A stretch of 64,000 bases of DNA from Rhodocollybia butyracea (lineage: Eukaryota; Basidiomycota; Agaricomycetes; Agaricales; Omphalotaceae). Positions 37,160 to 47,847 of this stretch are shown here, piece by piece. The notes beneath the pieces were generated by a model, which saw nothing but the letters and a program-made list of their open reading frames with translations, was not told the DNA's origin and did not search any database. Made by a program: the position numbers and the translations under genes. The stretch lies in the NCBI GenBank assembly GCA_015501585.1, contig JADNRY010000008.1, forward strand, positions 124,001-188,000, written 5' to 3'. The stretch's first letter is position 1; each line of letters starts with the position of its first letter.

Positions 37160-40100
37160 TTAATTCTCTTTCTGTGTGGCGTAAGGGTTCACACTGTATA
37201 CCTTGATAACGGGAGGGCTCTTGGTCAAGTCCGCGGTAACGATGACCTGGAGAAACGATAAATAAACACAGCGCGAACGGCAAAGACCAAATACTCACTG
37301 GAACAGTCATCAACTCGCGAATATCTTGGATCTTGTGGCCGGAAGGACCATTCCTAAGACCCTCAAAGACAGGTGCTGGTTTGGCCATAGAGAGCAGTCT
37401 CTGCTTTGAGGTCTCTGGATCGGAAGGCTTATCATTTCGGCCAAGAACGATCTCGTCCTCCTCGGCATCATCCTCATCGAAGAGGGCGCTTTCGTCCTGG
37501 ACAGAGCGAGAAGTCACCTCCATCTTAAGAGCGTGTTGCTCAGCATTTTGCTTGATCTTCTTCAAGTGTTCGTCATCACTGTTCTCAGCCAACCAAGTAA
37601 TCACATCCTTGTTAGACCAGTAGATCTGGAGTGTGTAGGTGTGCTCGTCATAGACATGATTCTGATAGCAATGAATCAGCTTCAAGAACAACCTCAGTAT
37701 GTTTTACTCACGTCAATAGGCATTTGGTCAACGTGGACACGTTTCTCAATCCCAAACTCAGGGACAAGGACATCAAAGGCCGCGTCTAACACGTTGATCA
37801 CCTTAGCCTGACGGATGACAGGACCATATCGTTGAGTGAGGTCGGAGATGAGCACACAAAGATACAAGTGCGTGGACTGCTCTTGAGCCAAAGTGGCAGA
37901 GTCCCGTTTACTAGAAGGAAGATCAGCGATATGTGCATTGAAACCAAGAAGAAAACTTACATATTACACTGCTGAGCTACCTTGGCCACAGCATCGCGGT
38001 CCATAGTAAATTTGGGCTCAGCTGCAAGATGGAGATTAGCATGTCATGTAAAGAAAGAGGATGCTAAAGTGACAAACCTCCTGCTTGGCCTGCTCCTTGA
38101 AGGACGGATTCAAGCTGGCGATGAACGAGTAGGTCGGCGTAGCGACGGATAGGCGAAGTGAAGTGAGTATACAAGGGAACGTTCAAAGCATAGTGATGAT
38201 ACTTTGCAATATCCAGCATTCCACCACAAAAGTATTTGGCACGCTGAGTAGCCTTGAAAGAGAGCAATTCCAACAACCTCCGAGCAGTAGGGTCGTGGAT
38301 ATTTTCAAAAGAGCGCATTAAAGCGCCAGGAGAGGAGGTATCCATGTTGTAGCCAAGGCGTTCCGCACGTTCCAAGAAGGTGTTCTGTAATCGGATGAGG
38401 CAATGGACAATGGAATATCTGACACAACTACTTACAATACGACGCTCGAGCGGGTTGTCATGTCTACGAAGGAGGGCTTGCTCGGGAAGATGTACAGCGA
38501 CATGTTGCGCAACAGACAGGTTGGTGAGTAACATGAACTATAGACGCAAGGAAAAAATCAGTGAATATGAAGCGCAAACAAAAACAAAAAAAAGTCCAAC
38601 CTCCTGAATCAAATCGTTAGCGTCAGTACGTTCATGCTGCCAGCAGTCAACTGGAATTCCATTGTAATCCAACTTGAACTGCAATTGGAGAGATTCAAGG
38701 CTGAGAGTTCCGTTGTCGAACCGCTCTTGGCGCAGCTTCTTCGAAAGACCATGAAGAATCTTGATATCATGCTCGATATCACCTGCACCATGAGCAGGGA
38801 TTACAGGGACCTCGCCTAAGCTCTTGCCTTCAATGACGTCCTGCGCATCATCGTACGAAAGTTGAGCGGCTGATCTATAAGGAAATCAGTGTCTAAAGAT
38901 GTTCGCAGAACAGAAGGTCTTACCTGATCACCGTTTTGCCAAACCATTTTTTGATGATCTTGGCCTCCTTACTGAGGGAGAAGATGACAGAAAAAGCCAG
39001 GCGATCTTGGCCGGGCACAAGACTGCATAGCTGTTCGCTAAGTGCAGGAGGAAGCATAGGAACCGAACGCTGGACGAGATAAACACTAGTGGCACGTTTA
39101 CGGGCATCGCGATCGAGAGCGGTGTTCGGTTTGACAAAGTGGGAGACGTCGGCAATGTGAACACCAACTTCGTAAGTTCCATCCTCGTTCAATTTGATAG
39201 ACAATGCATCATCTAGGTCCTTGGCCGTAGCAGGATCGATGGTGAAGACTCGCTCTTCACGGAGGTCCTTTCTGATCTCCACTTCGCGGTCGGGGATACT
39301 AGAGTCATTTGTTAGCCGGGAGTACGATTAAAGTAGACATATACTGACGACCACGGAATGGGAGGTAGGCATTTTATAACGTTGTCAGTGAACTCCTCGG
39401 TAGGGAAGTTACAATCCTTGAGAAGAGCGCTGGTTTCGACCTCGATATCACCAATAGGACCGAGCTCCTCAACCAAAGTACCGAAAGGATGAAGTGAAGA
39501 GATGGGCTGGAGTAGATACGTTAGATAACTTGGGATTCAAGGACGCTCATTACTTACGTGACGTTTAATGCAAGCCACGAATAGCTTGTTTACATATGCC
39601 TCAGAGTTTTGCACGAAGTCGACAGGTGCTTGCTCAGTAGGAATTGCAATAAGAGGAACTCGCTTGTCGGTAGGCTTGAACCAAACGATCTTGGGACGTT
39701 CAATGGGTGCACGTCTGGGCTCATCACCTCTGTCTCCTTCACGTTCGCGACGTTCAGCTTCTTGCTTTTCCTTGGTTGCAGCCGAAGAAGGACGTAAGAG
39801 ACCGAGAGTGCCAGAGAAGAGTTGCCCGGGCATGCGCTCAACGACTGCAACGACATGCCCTGCAAACTGAGGCTTAACATCATCAGTAACCCTAAGAAAA
39901 GGATGAGTCTCGCGGTACGTGTAATATCTGGACAAACGTACTCTTCATCCTCGAACAGCATGAGACCCTGCCCTTCGACCTCGACGTCGTCCTTCTTCTT
40001 ATCGTCCTTCCGACCAGCGGTAGACTTGAGGTCGTAGGCAGCATTTTCTTCCTTTTTCCTCTTCTTCTCCTCTTTTTCTTTCTTCGTACCCCATACTTCG

Positions 40101-42111
40101 TCGACATCGAGAAGTTCAACAGCCACGATATCGCCCTCCAAAGCACGGTTACGATCCTTGGAACCACAAATATAGATATCCGCATCCAGTACTTCAGTTG
40201 CAACGTAAGCATCTGACCTATTTCGTTTATTGACACGCAAGATACCGACTACGAGTTTGCCGGCGGCGAGAAGAGGAGGGAGCGACGCCTGAGGAAGGTA
40301 GGGAGCAAATAGAGATTTGCGCTGTGGTTGGTTGGATTGCTGTTGTAGCTGAGACTGGAATTGTTGTTGTTGCTGTTGCAGGAGGTTGATACCCCCAAGA
40401 CCCATGCCCATCATGTTCGCGGCCATCATGTTAGGCAACATGTTGGGGAAGCTAAACGAAGCCATCTTGTGGTGGTGTCCTCCAGCTGCAGCACGGAATT
40501 GCTGCAGACTTTGGAGTTGCGCTTGAGCTTGTGCAAGGTCTGAAGTGAACGCATTATTTTGAATACCACCGACACCACCATCTGCAGATATCATTAAAGC
40601 AGGAGTATCGTCAAGAAAGAAACGACATACTGATACGCCAACTATTGTCAGCACGGGAGACCTGTCGGGAATGACCATTGAAGTTGGAAGGAGGTTGGAA
40701 TCCATCATCGAAGCCTTCGGGAAAGCCGCTGATAGAACTGCTAGGGCCTTTGTTGACTACGTTCACGCTATGGCGGCGACCATGCCCTCGGGGAACTCCT
40801 TGGGTCTGACCGTCAAGGCCAAGACCGAGACCAGCTAAGTTATTAAACTGTCCCATAGCACTCTGAGGTGCATTGAAAGACGCGCCGGCTCCAACGCTCG
40901 GTACGGTACTTTGTACACGCCGATGACGATTGGGAGCGAGGCCGGGAGTTTGAAAAGAGAGAACCTGGTTCGAAGCAAGCTGTTGCTGATACAAGGCCTG
41001 TTGTTGATGCTGAAGAGCCTCAATTTGGTTTTGAATAGCAATCTAATGACGACACATACTAAGTAACACGATGCAAAAGGGAAAGAGAAAAAAGTACCTG
41101 TTCGGCCATTATGCCAGTGATTTCTCCGCTGTCCGACTTTCTATGGCCAGACTCATGGGTAGACATCTCTGACTGATAGCTCTGTTGCTGTTGCGGGAAC
41201 TGGAAACCAACATCTTCGTTGATGGGAGGGCCCATTCCTCCTACGCGAGGCGGCTTCTTGTTGCTACCTCCAAACATAAAGTTGGGAGCAAGCTGCGGAC
41301 GACCGGACGGACCAAGCGGGTCGTTCTGCTCCTGCTGTGCCGCCAAAGCGGCAAAACGAGGAGCAGTGAAACTCTGGGACTGGGAGCGCATCTGATGTCC
41401 AGGAGAGGTGTAAAAGTTGCCCGGAATTTCACCTTCCTCGAGAACCATGCCAGATGCATCTTCTACATCCTCCATCATCGAACCAAGGTTGGGAGAGAAG
41501 GAGCTGAAGTTGCCAGAGAGTCCCGGAGGACCCATCGACTGGACTTTACGATGCTTCGGATCAAGGTTGTTTGTGATACCAGCATACGTATTTCCAGGCT
41601 GGAATACGGGCGCGTTGATTGGAAGATTGGAAGTAGGCATGCTCATAGAGCCAGAGTTATTAGCAGGCGGTTGGGGTGACGTGGTTTTGAGATCGGCAAT
41701 TACCCGCTGAAGTGAAGAGAGTGCGTCACTGGACTCGTTGTTCTGTGGAGGCGCAGGAGACGATTTCGCATCCCTTCGGCCAGCTTGAGAGGAAGATCCC
41801 TTGCGGTGTGTTTGCTGTCGGTTGCCGCCGCCAGGATTCTTACGCTGCTCCGGCTTCTTGCCAGCGTCAGAGCCTTTGCGCGAAGCAGACTCGGAGCCTG
41901 ACTCGGGCGCCGGTCCAGGCTTCTTGTTGCTGGTCCTGGATGAAGGACGAACATTGCCCTGCGCATTGTTCGCATTGTTCGTATTGCCAGCAGGTCTGGA
42001 ACTGGAATTCGAGACATTCCGTTTGGCACCACGATTATTGGCTGAAGAAACGGGTTTCTTGTCGTCCTTTTTCGCAGTAAGGTGGGCTTGAGGCGTAACT
42101 TCGTCGGTCAT
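37160..42111 (-). CDS. SSD1: Ssd1/Dis3L2-type RNB-domain RNA-binding protein
   Basis: From ATG at 42111 on the minus strand to TAA at 37160, about a dozen exons give roughly 1,400 aa. The N-terminal ~600 residues are disordered: Asn/Ser/Gly-rich, then Gln-rich ([28 protein letters not shown]). Cold-shock domains follow ([36 protein letters not shown]), then the RNB domain ([56 protein letters not shown]) and a C-terminal S1-like region. Yeast Ssd1 binds mRNAs of cell-wall proteins and acts downstream of the Cbk1/Orb6 kinase. The four Asp residues of the RNase II centre are present here, unlike in yeast Ssd1. Confidence 0.93.
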
Positions 42112-42455
42112 GTCGTTCGTAATGAGAAAAAATGGGTTGTAAAGGGATTTTCAACTATTTTTTTTTCACTTTTATTTCTGCATAGACAGCACTTAGGGCA
42201 CAGTATGGAACAGTGTAGGTGCAGATATTACCTTTAAGTTGGTTGTATTGTGTGAGTATTTGGGTGGCTTTGCCCTGCGGGGCTTGTGAGGGAAGGAATG
42301 CTGGCTTATCGGTGTTGGAGGGAAAACGAAAGCGGTTCACAACTACACATCAAGTAACTTTCTCACGAGGTCTCTCGGCTTCAAAGGCAGATGAAAAACT
42401 GTCTTAGTGTAGTCTTGATAATTTACGTATCTACATATCTATACTCTAGCTCTAA
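42112..42455. other. Intergenic spacer, SSD1 promoter region
   Basis: About 340 bp between the IDH2 stop and the SSD1 start, both minus strand. A T-rich run (atttttttttcac) lies near 42160. No other motif was recognised. Confidence 0.4.
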
Positions 42456-44256
42456 TCACTGCAGTTTTTGTATGATGGCTTGGGTATATTCAACAGTGGA
42501 CGCCTTTCCCCCAAGGTCACCAGTAATAGTTTTACCTTCCGCAATGGTCTGAAAGGTAAATAAGTAGATACCCGCTTGAGATAAAACATCCGTGCTTACT
42601 GTTAGCGCTGCTTTTTCAATCCGGTTGGCGTATTCTTCCAAGTTCATATGTCTGGAACGAACAGTTAGCGTGACTGACCCCGTACGCGGCTTAAAGCATA
42701 CCTCAGCATCATCAAAGACGACAACAAAAGAGCAGTGGGGTTAGCCAGTCCTTTACCTGTGTCTACGATTAGCGGGACGCTCTTGAAGACTTGGAATTCA
42801 CTTACCGGCAATGTCAGGAGCAGAACCATGCACAGCTTCGAAGATAGAGGCGTCCTAAAGAAACAGAATGGGTTAATGCCGCCCGGATCTGAGCCAGGTC
42901 CACTCACACGACCGATGTTACCAGAAGGTGTAAGGCCCAAACCACCGATGAGTCCGGCACACATATCGGAGAGAATGTCACCATACAGGTTGGGCATTAC
43001 CATAACACGGTCAGCATAAGGCTTGGGGTTCTGCACAATCTGTCGCGAAACTTAGCAATAGCCAAAGATTCACGGAGGGGAACTGAGTCGCACCTGAAGA
43101 CAGACACGATCTAAAAGATCTTCGTCGTACTTGATGCTGGGGAATTCCTTGGAAACCTCACGGCAAGCCGACAGGAACATACCATCCGACATTTTCCTTT
43201 CTTCAAGTTGAGGGATAGCAAATGAAGACCATTAAAGATGGAACATACATGATGTTAGCCTTGTGCACGGCAGTGACGCGGTTTCTACCCTGAGACTGTG
43301 CGTAATGGAAAGCATAACGCGCGACACGTTCGGATGCATCCCAGGTGATAAGTTTGATTGATTGTACAACACCGTTAACAACCTTGGGCGAAAACAATGA
43401 GCTTTATTTTCTCAAGGCACGTCGGAATGCAACACACCTCGTGCTCGATACCAGAGTACTCTCCTTCAGTGTTTTCACGAATGAGGACAGTGTTGACATC
43501 GTCGTAAGGGGTTTTGAAACCTTTGATAGAGACGCATGGCCTGACGTTGGCAAACAAGTTGAAGGTTCGTCGAAGTGTCAAATTCAAAGAGACATGGCCT
43601 TTTCCGACTATTTTGCAAGTTACTCAGTCTCAGTTTGCGTAGAGAGCGCGTGCCTCGCTTACTAGGAGTGGCTAGGGGTCCTAGAATCAATGCAAAAGTC
43701 AGTGGCGACTCTGTTATAAGTCGATACAGCATACCTTTCAAAGCAACCGTATTACGCTTCACAGACTCAATAGAGGCATCCGGAATAACGGTCTTCCCTC
43801 CTTTTAATACTGGTGAAACGCTGACCTCCTCCCACTGGATAGGAACCTGGTGAAAACGAAGTTAAGGGAATGAAATTTATGCTGGTCGATCGAAGCGTAC
43901 ACCTGCGGCCGAGTAGATATTCTTCACTGCTTCACTGATCTCGGGACCAATACCTTTCAAATTTTGAGCACTGGCTCAGATAGAAAATGAAAACGATGTA
44001 CCATCTCCAGGAATGAGAGTGACGGTATATTTTCCCTAAGATACTATGATAAATCTGAGAATTCGACACCAGCCAGAATAAAAACACACATTGCTACCCT
44101 TTTGGCCAGCAAAAGCTGCTGTTGGGGCTGCAGAAGCGAAAAGCCTGACTGACTGAAAGATAATTAGTGCCTGTAAGCAGTAAGAGGGATATAGATCACC
44201 TTGGAGTGTTTGAATGCGCCCTGCGCAATGCCAGCTAGAGATCTAGAAGGTAACAT
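42456..44256 (-). CDS. IDH2: NAD-dependent isocitrate dehydrogenase, catalytic subunit, mitochondrial
   Basis: From ATG at 44256 on the minus strand, about ten exons give close to 380 aa. A mitochondrial presequence ([19 protein letters not shown]) is followed by [33 protein letters not shown] with the substrate-binding segment [52 protein letters not shown] and the ending GDLGGKAST. These match the catalytic Idh2 type rather than regulatory Idh1. The enzyme is a hetero-oligomer of the TCA cycle that converts isocitrate to 2-oxoglutarate. One intron sits inside the GDG loop. The first exon is 63 nt. Confidence 0.93.
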
Positions 44257-44653
44257 TTTGAATGGAGAGGAAGAAATTAGAAATTCAGTCGCGGATTTTC
44301 GGAACGCACGTGAGGCGCTTAATTTTGGCACCCACGTGGCCTGAACACACAGACGGATCGGCTCGGATATGGATATGGATATGGATTACACGGCCATCGC
44401 AGGAACAGGAACCTGACGAAAAGAGGAAGAGAGTGGAGCGTCACATGTCACAGAGCGTCACCGATCCTGGAATCCGTTAGGTACTGAGTAGTATACTGAG
44501 CCCCACTCATCACGCATAAAAGCGGTTTTTTGGTTATTTATACCTCCTCGCACCACTGAAGAGAAACGCGTGGCATGAACTCGAAATGTTGATTAACTAT
44601 TACGATACAGAAGCTCCAGACCCAGTAAATATCATACAAAAAAATTGTTATAT
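44257..44653. other. Intergenic spacer with GGATAT repeat
   Basis: About 400 bp upstream of IDH2. It holds three and a half copies of ggatat at 44365-44385, ~110 bp before the IDH2 start. Otherwise nothing was recognised. Confidence 0.5.
44365..44385. repeat. GGATAT tandem repeat, 3.5 copies
   Basis: Exact hexamer repeats in the IDH2 upstream region. It could be a simple repeat, or repeated binding sites for a GATA-like factor since each unit reads atatcc/ggatat. No further evidence. Confidence 0.6.
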
Positions 44654-45497
44654 CATCCACTCAATATACCATCCAATTGCTGGCGATATCTTTCCAGAGT
44701 TCGCTCGGTTTCTTCGTCCTCTTCCGCAGCCTAAACAATACTACATGAGCGACAAGTTTGAACACGTAGAAACAGATAGCGTACCGGAAGCTCAGTGCTC
44801 ACGGTTCCTGCCTGGCCTAGCTTTCCATCCGTAAGCTGGAAGAGAACTTTATCGACTTCCTCATTAGCTTCCTCTTCCAGTTCCTCGTCATCCTCAACTA
44901 ATAATGTGTCCTCCATCATCTCTTCCAGAATTCCAGCCTGGACATAGATAAATACGTGTCATTGCGGCGCTCGCTACACTTTACCTTGGTCATTTCCATG
45001 CTCATCTCTCGCATAGATTGGCTGATCTGGGGTAGCTTGATGAGTGAATTCGACAGCTTCATTATCTCGGTCGACTTTTGTAATGAGCCAGTGACCTTGG
45101 CCATAGCTGACGAGTAGTGTGAGCGGAAGAAATGGTGCAAAAATGAACAGGCATACCAAGCTGTTGTGTCAACTGATGTCCAATTGAGCCCAGTCTCGCT
45201 TTGCTGACCGACAGACGGTCTTTCTGTCTCTGCGACCTCACAACTTCCCTAGCCAAAATTCGTGCCGATTTGACGTCGCCTTTCTTTGCCAATTGCTTTA
45301 CAGTATTCCGTGCCTTTCCGGTCTCCATTTCTAGCTAAAAGTTTCCTCTGTAAGATGCTTAGAGGGATAATTATGAGCTATCCGACCTGCCTCATATCCC
45401 TGTCTAGTTTACGGCCTTCTTGTCGTAGTTTTGTTTGCCATGCACGAACTTTCTCTTCGGGTGTAGGTCCATAGAGAAAACGATTGATAGTCTGCAT
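44654..45497 (-). CDS. VPS24: ESCRT-III subunit Vps24 (CHMP3)
   Basis: From ATG at 45497 (MQTINRFLYGPTPEEKVRAW) on the minus strand, five exons give about 210 aa. The Snf7-family N-terminus (TPEEKVRAWQTKLRQEGRKL) forms the basic helix hairpin, followed by ARILAREVVRSQRQKDRL and SLIKLPQISQSMREMSMEMT. The acidic C-terminal region (EEEANEEVDKVLFQL) leads to the MIM1-like tail ETERTLERYRQQLDGIL. Vps24 caps Snf7 filaments in multivesicular body formation. The last intron runs to a TTTAG that restores AAEEDEETERT. Divergent start: 137 bp from the GPI protein gene. Confidence 0.92.
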
Positions 45498-45633
45498 GAA
45501 GGGAAAGAGTCAGACCCAATCTCACGCCATTTCAATCTCGATGAGCTGCGCGCGCTTATTTTGTCAAATCCTTTCTTTAGGATTCACCATCATCGGTCTG
45601 GTACCACATTTCTATTACTTTATCCTGGTGATA

Positions 45634-46604
45634 ATGCAGCGTTTCTATCCTTCTCTTATCGCCGTTCTTTTCTCCGCAGTAACTCTTGTTATTGGCGATG
45701 GCGTCACACCTACTTCTCCTGGTCCAGGCGACAAGTTCGAAGCTGGCTCGCCTTGTACCATCGAGTGGAAAGTGGGACAAAACTGGTCAAATTTCTCCAT
45801 CTGTACGTGTTGTACTTGTAGTAGCATCGCATAGAGCAGCGATTGACACGCCCACTAAGACTTGATGTCTGGCAGCAATGACCAGATGAATGCGATTACA
45901 ATAGTCGCCAGTGGTTTAGATGGCTCAAATGCTTCTCTCTCTCCGTTCACTTGGACTTGCCCTGAGGTGAATCCCTACGGGGCGATATATTTCTACCAGG
46001 TGTGTCTTGTTTTGTACCTAATTTTTCCTAGTAATAACACCCGGGCAGCTAACGAATGGCAATGACACGGCGAATTCAACCTGGACAACGCGTTTCACCG
46101 TATGTTACACTGATGTACATCACTAGCTCTAACAATCATCTCACTTTTTCCTAGATCACTTCGCGTTCAGGTGATTTCGTCCCACCAGCTCATTCAACTC
46201 AACCGAACGGTGATCCCATCCCTTGGGGAATCGGCTCGTTAGCTAGCGCCTCCGCCTCTACAACGGAGACGTCAACTAACGAGGATAGCACGCCCACGTC
46301 TAGCACCTCTACCTCCACAACGAAGAAGACATCTAGCGCTCTTATCCTCACGGCAGCACCCCACAGCCAGTCAAGTAGCTCCAGGATGAAGACGGTCAAG
46401 ACGACAAACACTGATCGACAAGCGACTCCAACACTCAATCTCCCGTCGAGTGCTACCACGACGATTATTCAAATGACGGATGCGACGCAGGCGACTGGTA
46501 CACCAGTAAATTCTCGACCCAGCAACAGTGGAAATGGATTAAGAACGCAGAGCATTCTTGGTGTTTGGGGTATATTATTGGCTTTAGTATTGGTTTCGAG
46601 TTAA
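45634..46604 (+). CDS. Secreted Ser/Thr-rich GPI-anchored protein, Kre9/Knh1-like
   Basis: Four exons (45634-45802, 45860-45999, 46049-46099, 46155-46604) give 269 aa. A signal peptide (YPSLIAVLFSAVTLVIG) is followed by the Kre9/Knh1 N-terminal domain: PGPGDKFEAGSPCTIEWKVG, then the IYLMSGSN and SPFTWTCPEVNPYGAIYFYQ segments and FTITSRSGDF. The rest is Ser/Thr-rich, as in O-mannosylated wall proteins, and it ends with a hydrophobic GPI-attachment signal (GVWGILLALVLVSS). Such basidiomycete proteins sit on the plasma membrane or wall; Kre9 and Knh1 act in beta-1,6-glucan assembly. Exact substrate not inferred. Confidence 0.85.
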
Positions 46605-46709
46605 ACCTAGGAACTTTGGATGGCAGCAAGGGTTTATCGAACTCAATACAATACTTATCTGCTATCCAAGATTAGAGTACAGCCTATAACGATGATAAAT
46701 TCGCCATTT

Positions 46710-47711
46710 CTACCGCAGTTCCACAGTCCACCATATTGGCTTTGAAGTCCGTATATAAACGTCTTTTCCTGGGACGAGGTGATTGGAGGTCGAAATAAGC
46801 CCGTCAAAAGACGAAGTAGATTCGGCTGAGTTCCATTAGAGCCAGATTCAGAAGGGAGATACGTAACTCACTCAAATCCCATCTTAAGCCACAAGTGGAT
46901 AACACGGTAGAGTCAATGCCCACAGGTAAAAGTCCACAGGTAACACCAAGAACCGAATGATCTATTTCTATATGATGTTCTCCCTGAATAAAACAATGAG
47001 ATGCAAGTTTTCTGCGAGAGATAGGCCTTACACTATCGAGGACCCAGCCAACATTATCGTCCGTCACTGCATAAACTCGATCTCTGACTTTGCGCAGCTT
47101 GTGAAGATAGGAAAGAGTGTGCATCGTTTGGTCGAGACGCCCGGCTAGTCCTCCTAGAATGACAATCTCGTATTGCTGGAAAGCAGCTGTTAAGGATTTG
47201 TAACAAGGACAAGGAGGGACCAATGTACCCCTCGCCCTTCACTTTCTTCTTTTTCTATTATAACATCAACGCATTTCATGAGATCCGTCGAATTTTGATC
47301 TTCATCCTTCAATACTTGAACGCCCTGAACGATATATGAGATGGCTTGCCAGCATCAGAACCAGGAAGATGGACCTTGGAAGTGTAGTATTCTTGAACAT
47401 CCAACCGTAAAGAGTCGAGGTCTCCCTTGATCAAGTCTGGGAGATAGCTAACAGCAAGTTCAGTTGGGAATGGGACAGCCAGAAGAGTCCTACGACTCAG
47501 CCAAACAAGCTTCTTGCTGTCGTAAAGTGTCCAGCAATCGGTTTGCACCACCGTCGGCGCAGCAGTGATAACAAGTCGAATGCCACAATCGCTGGAGGAG
47601 AGAGAAAGAAAAGGGTTGGTTTAGAATGATCAGTACTCGTCTTGGGACCGTGTTAGGTGAAGCGTGGCAGCGAAGGAAGTCTATGTTCCAGTGGTGGGAA
47701 ACACCATTCAT
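46710..47711 (-). CDS. THI80: Thiamine pyrophosphokinase
   Basis: From ATG at 47711 on the minus strand, six exons give about 260 aa. Signature elements are CADGGANRLLD, YLPDLIKGDLDSLR (the Asp-rich substrate loop), STDLMKCV, VILGGLAGRLDQTMHTL, DHSVLGVTCGLLPVG and GLRWDL, in family order. The C-terminal ending SFDGLISTSNHLV comes from a last exon after an intron at about 46790-46835. The enzyme transfers pyrophosphate from ATP to thiamine, giving TPP, in the cytosol. It is convergent with the GPI protein gene, 105 bp apart. Confidence 0.93.
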
Positions 47712-47847
47712 GTTGGTTCTCAGGAGGAAGCAAACCTCTCAAAATAGTAAGTACAAGAAAATTTTCGATACAAACTAGAAAAACAAGTAAAGAGACCCGA
47801 ATAGTCAATTGTTTAGTGAGTATACGATAGTATCGGAAACAGATAAA

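Noticed and set aside
40350..40400. CAA/GTT-type trinucleotide run
   Set aside because: It encodes the Gln-rich N-terminus of SSD1, a normal feature of the family, not an independent repeat element.
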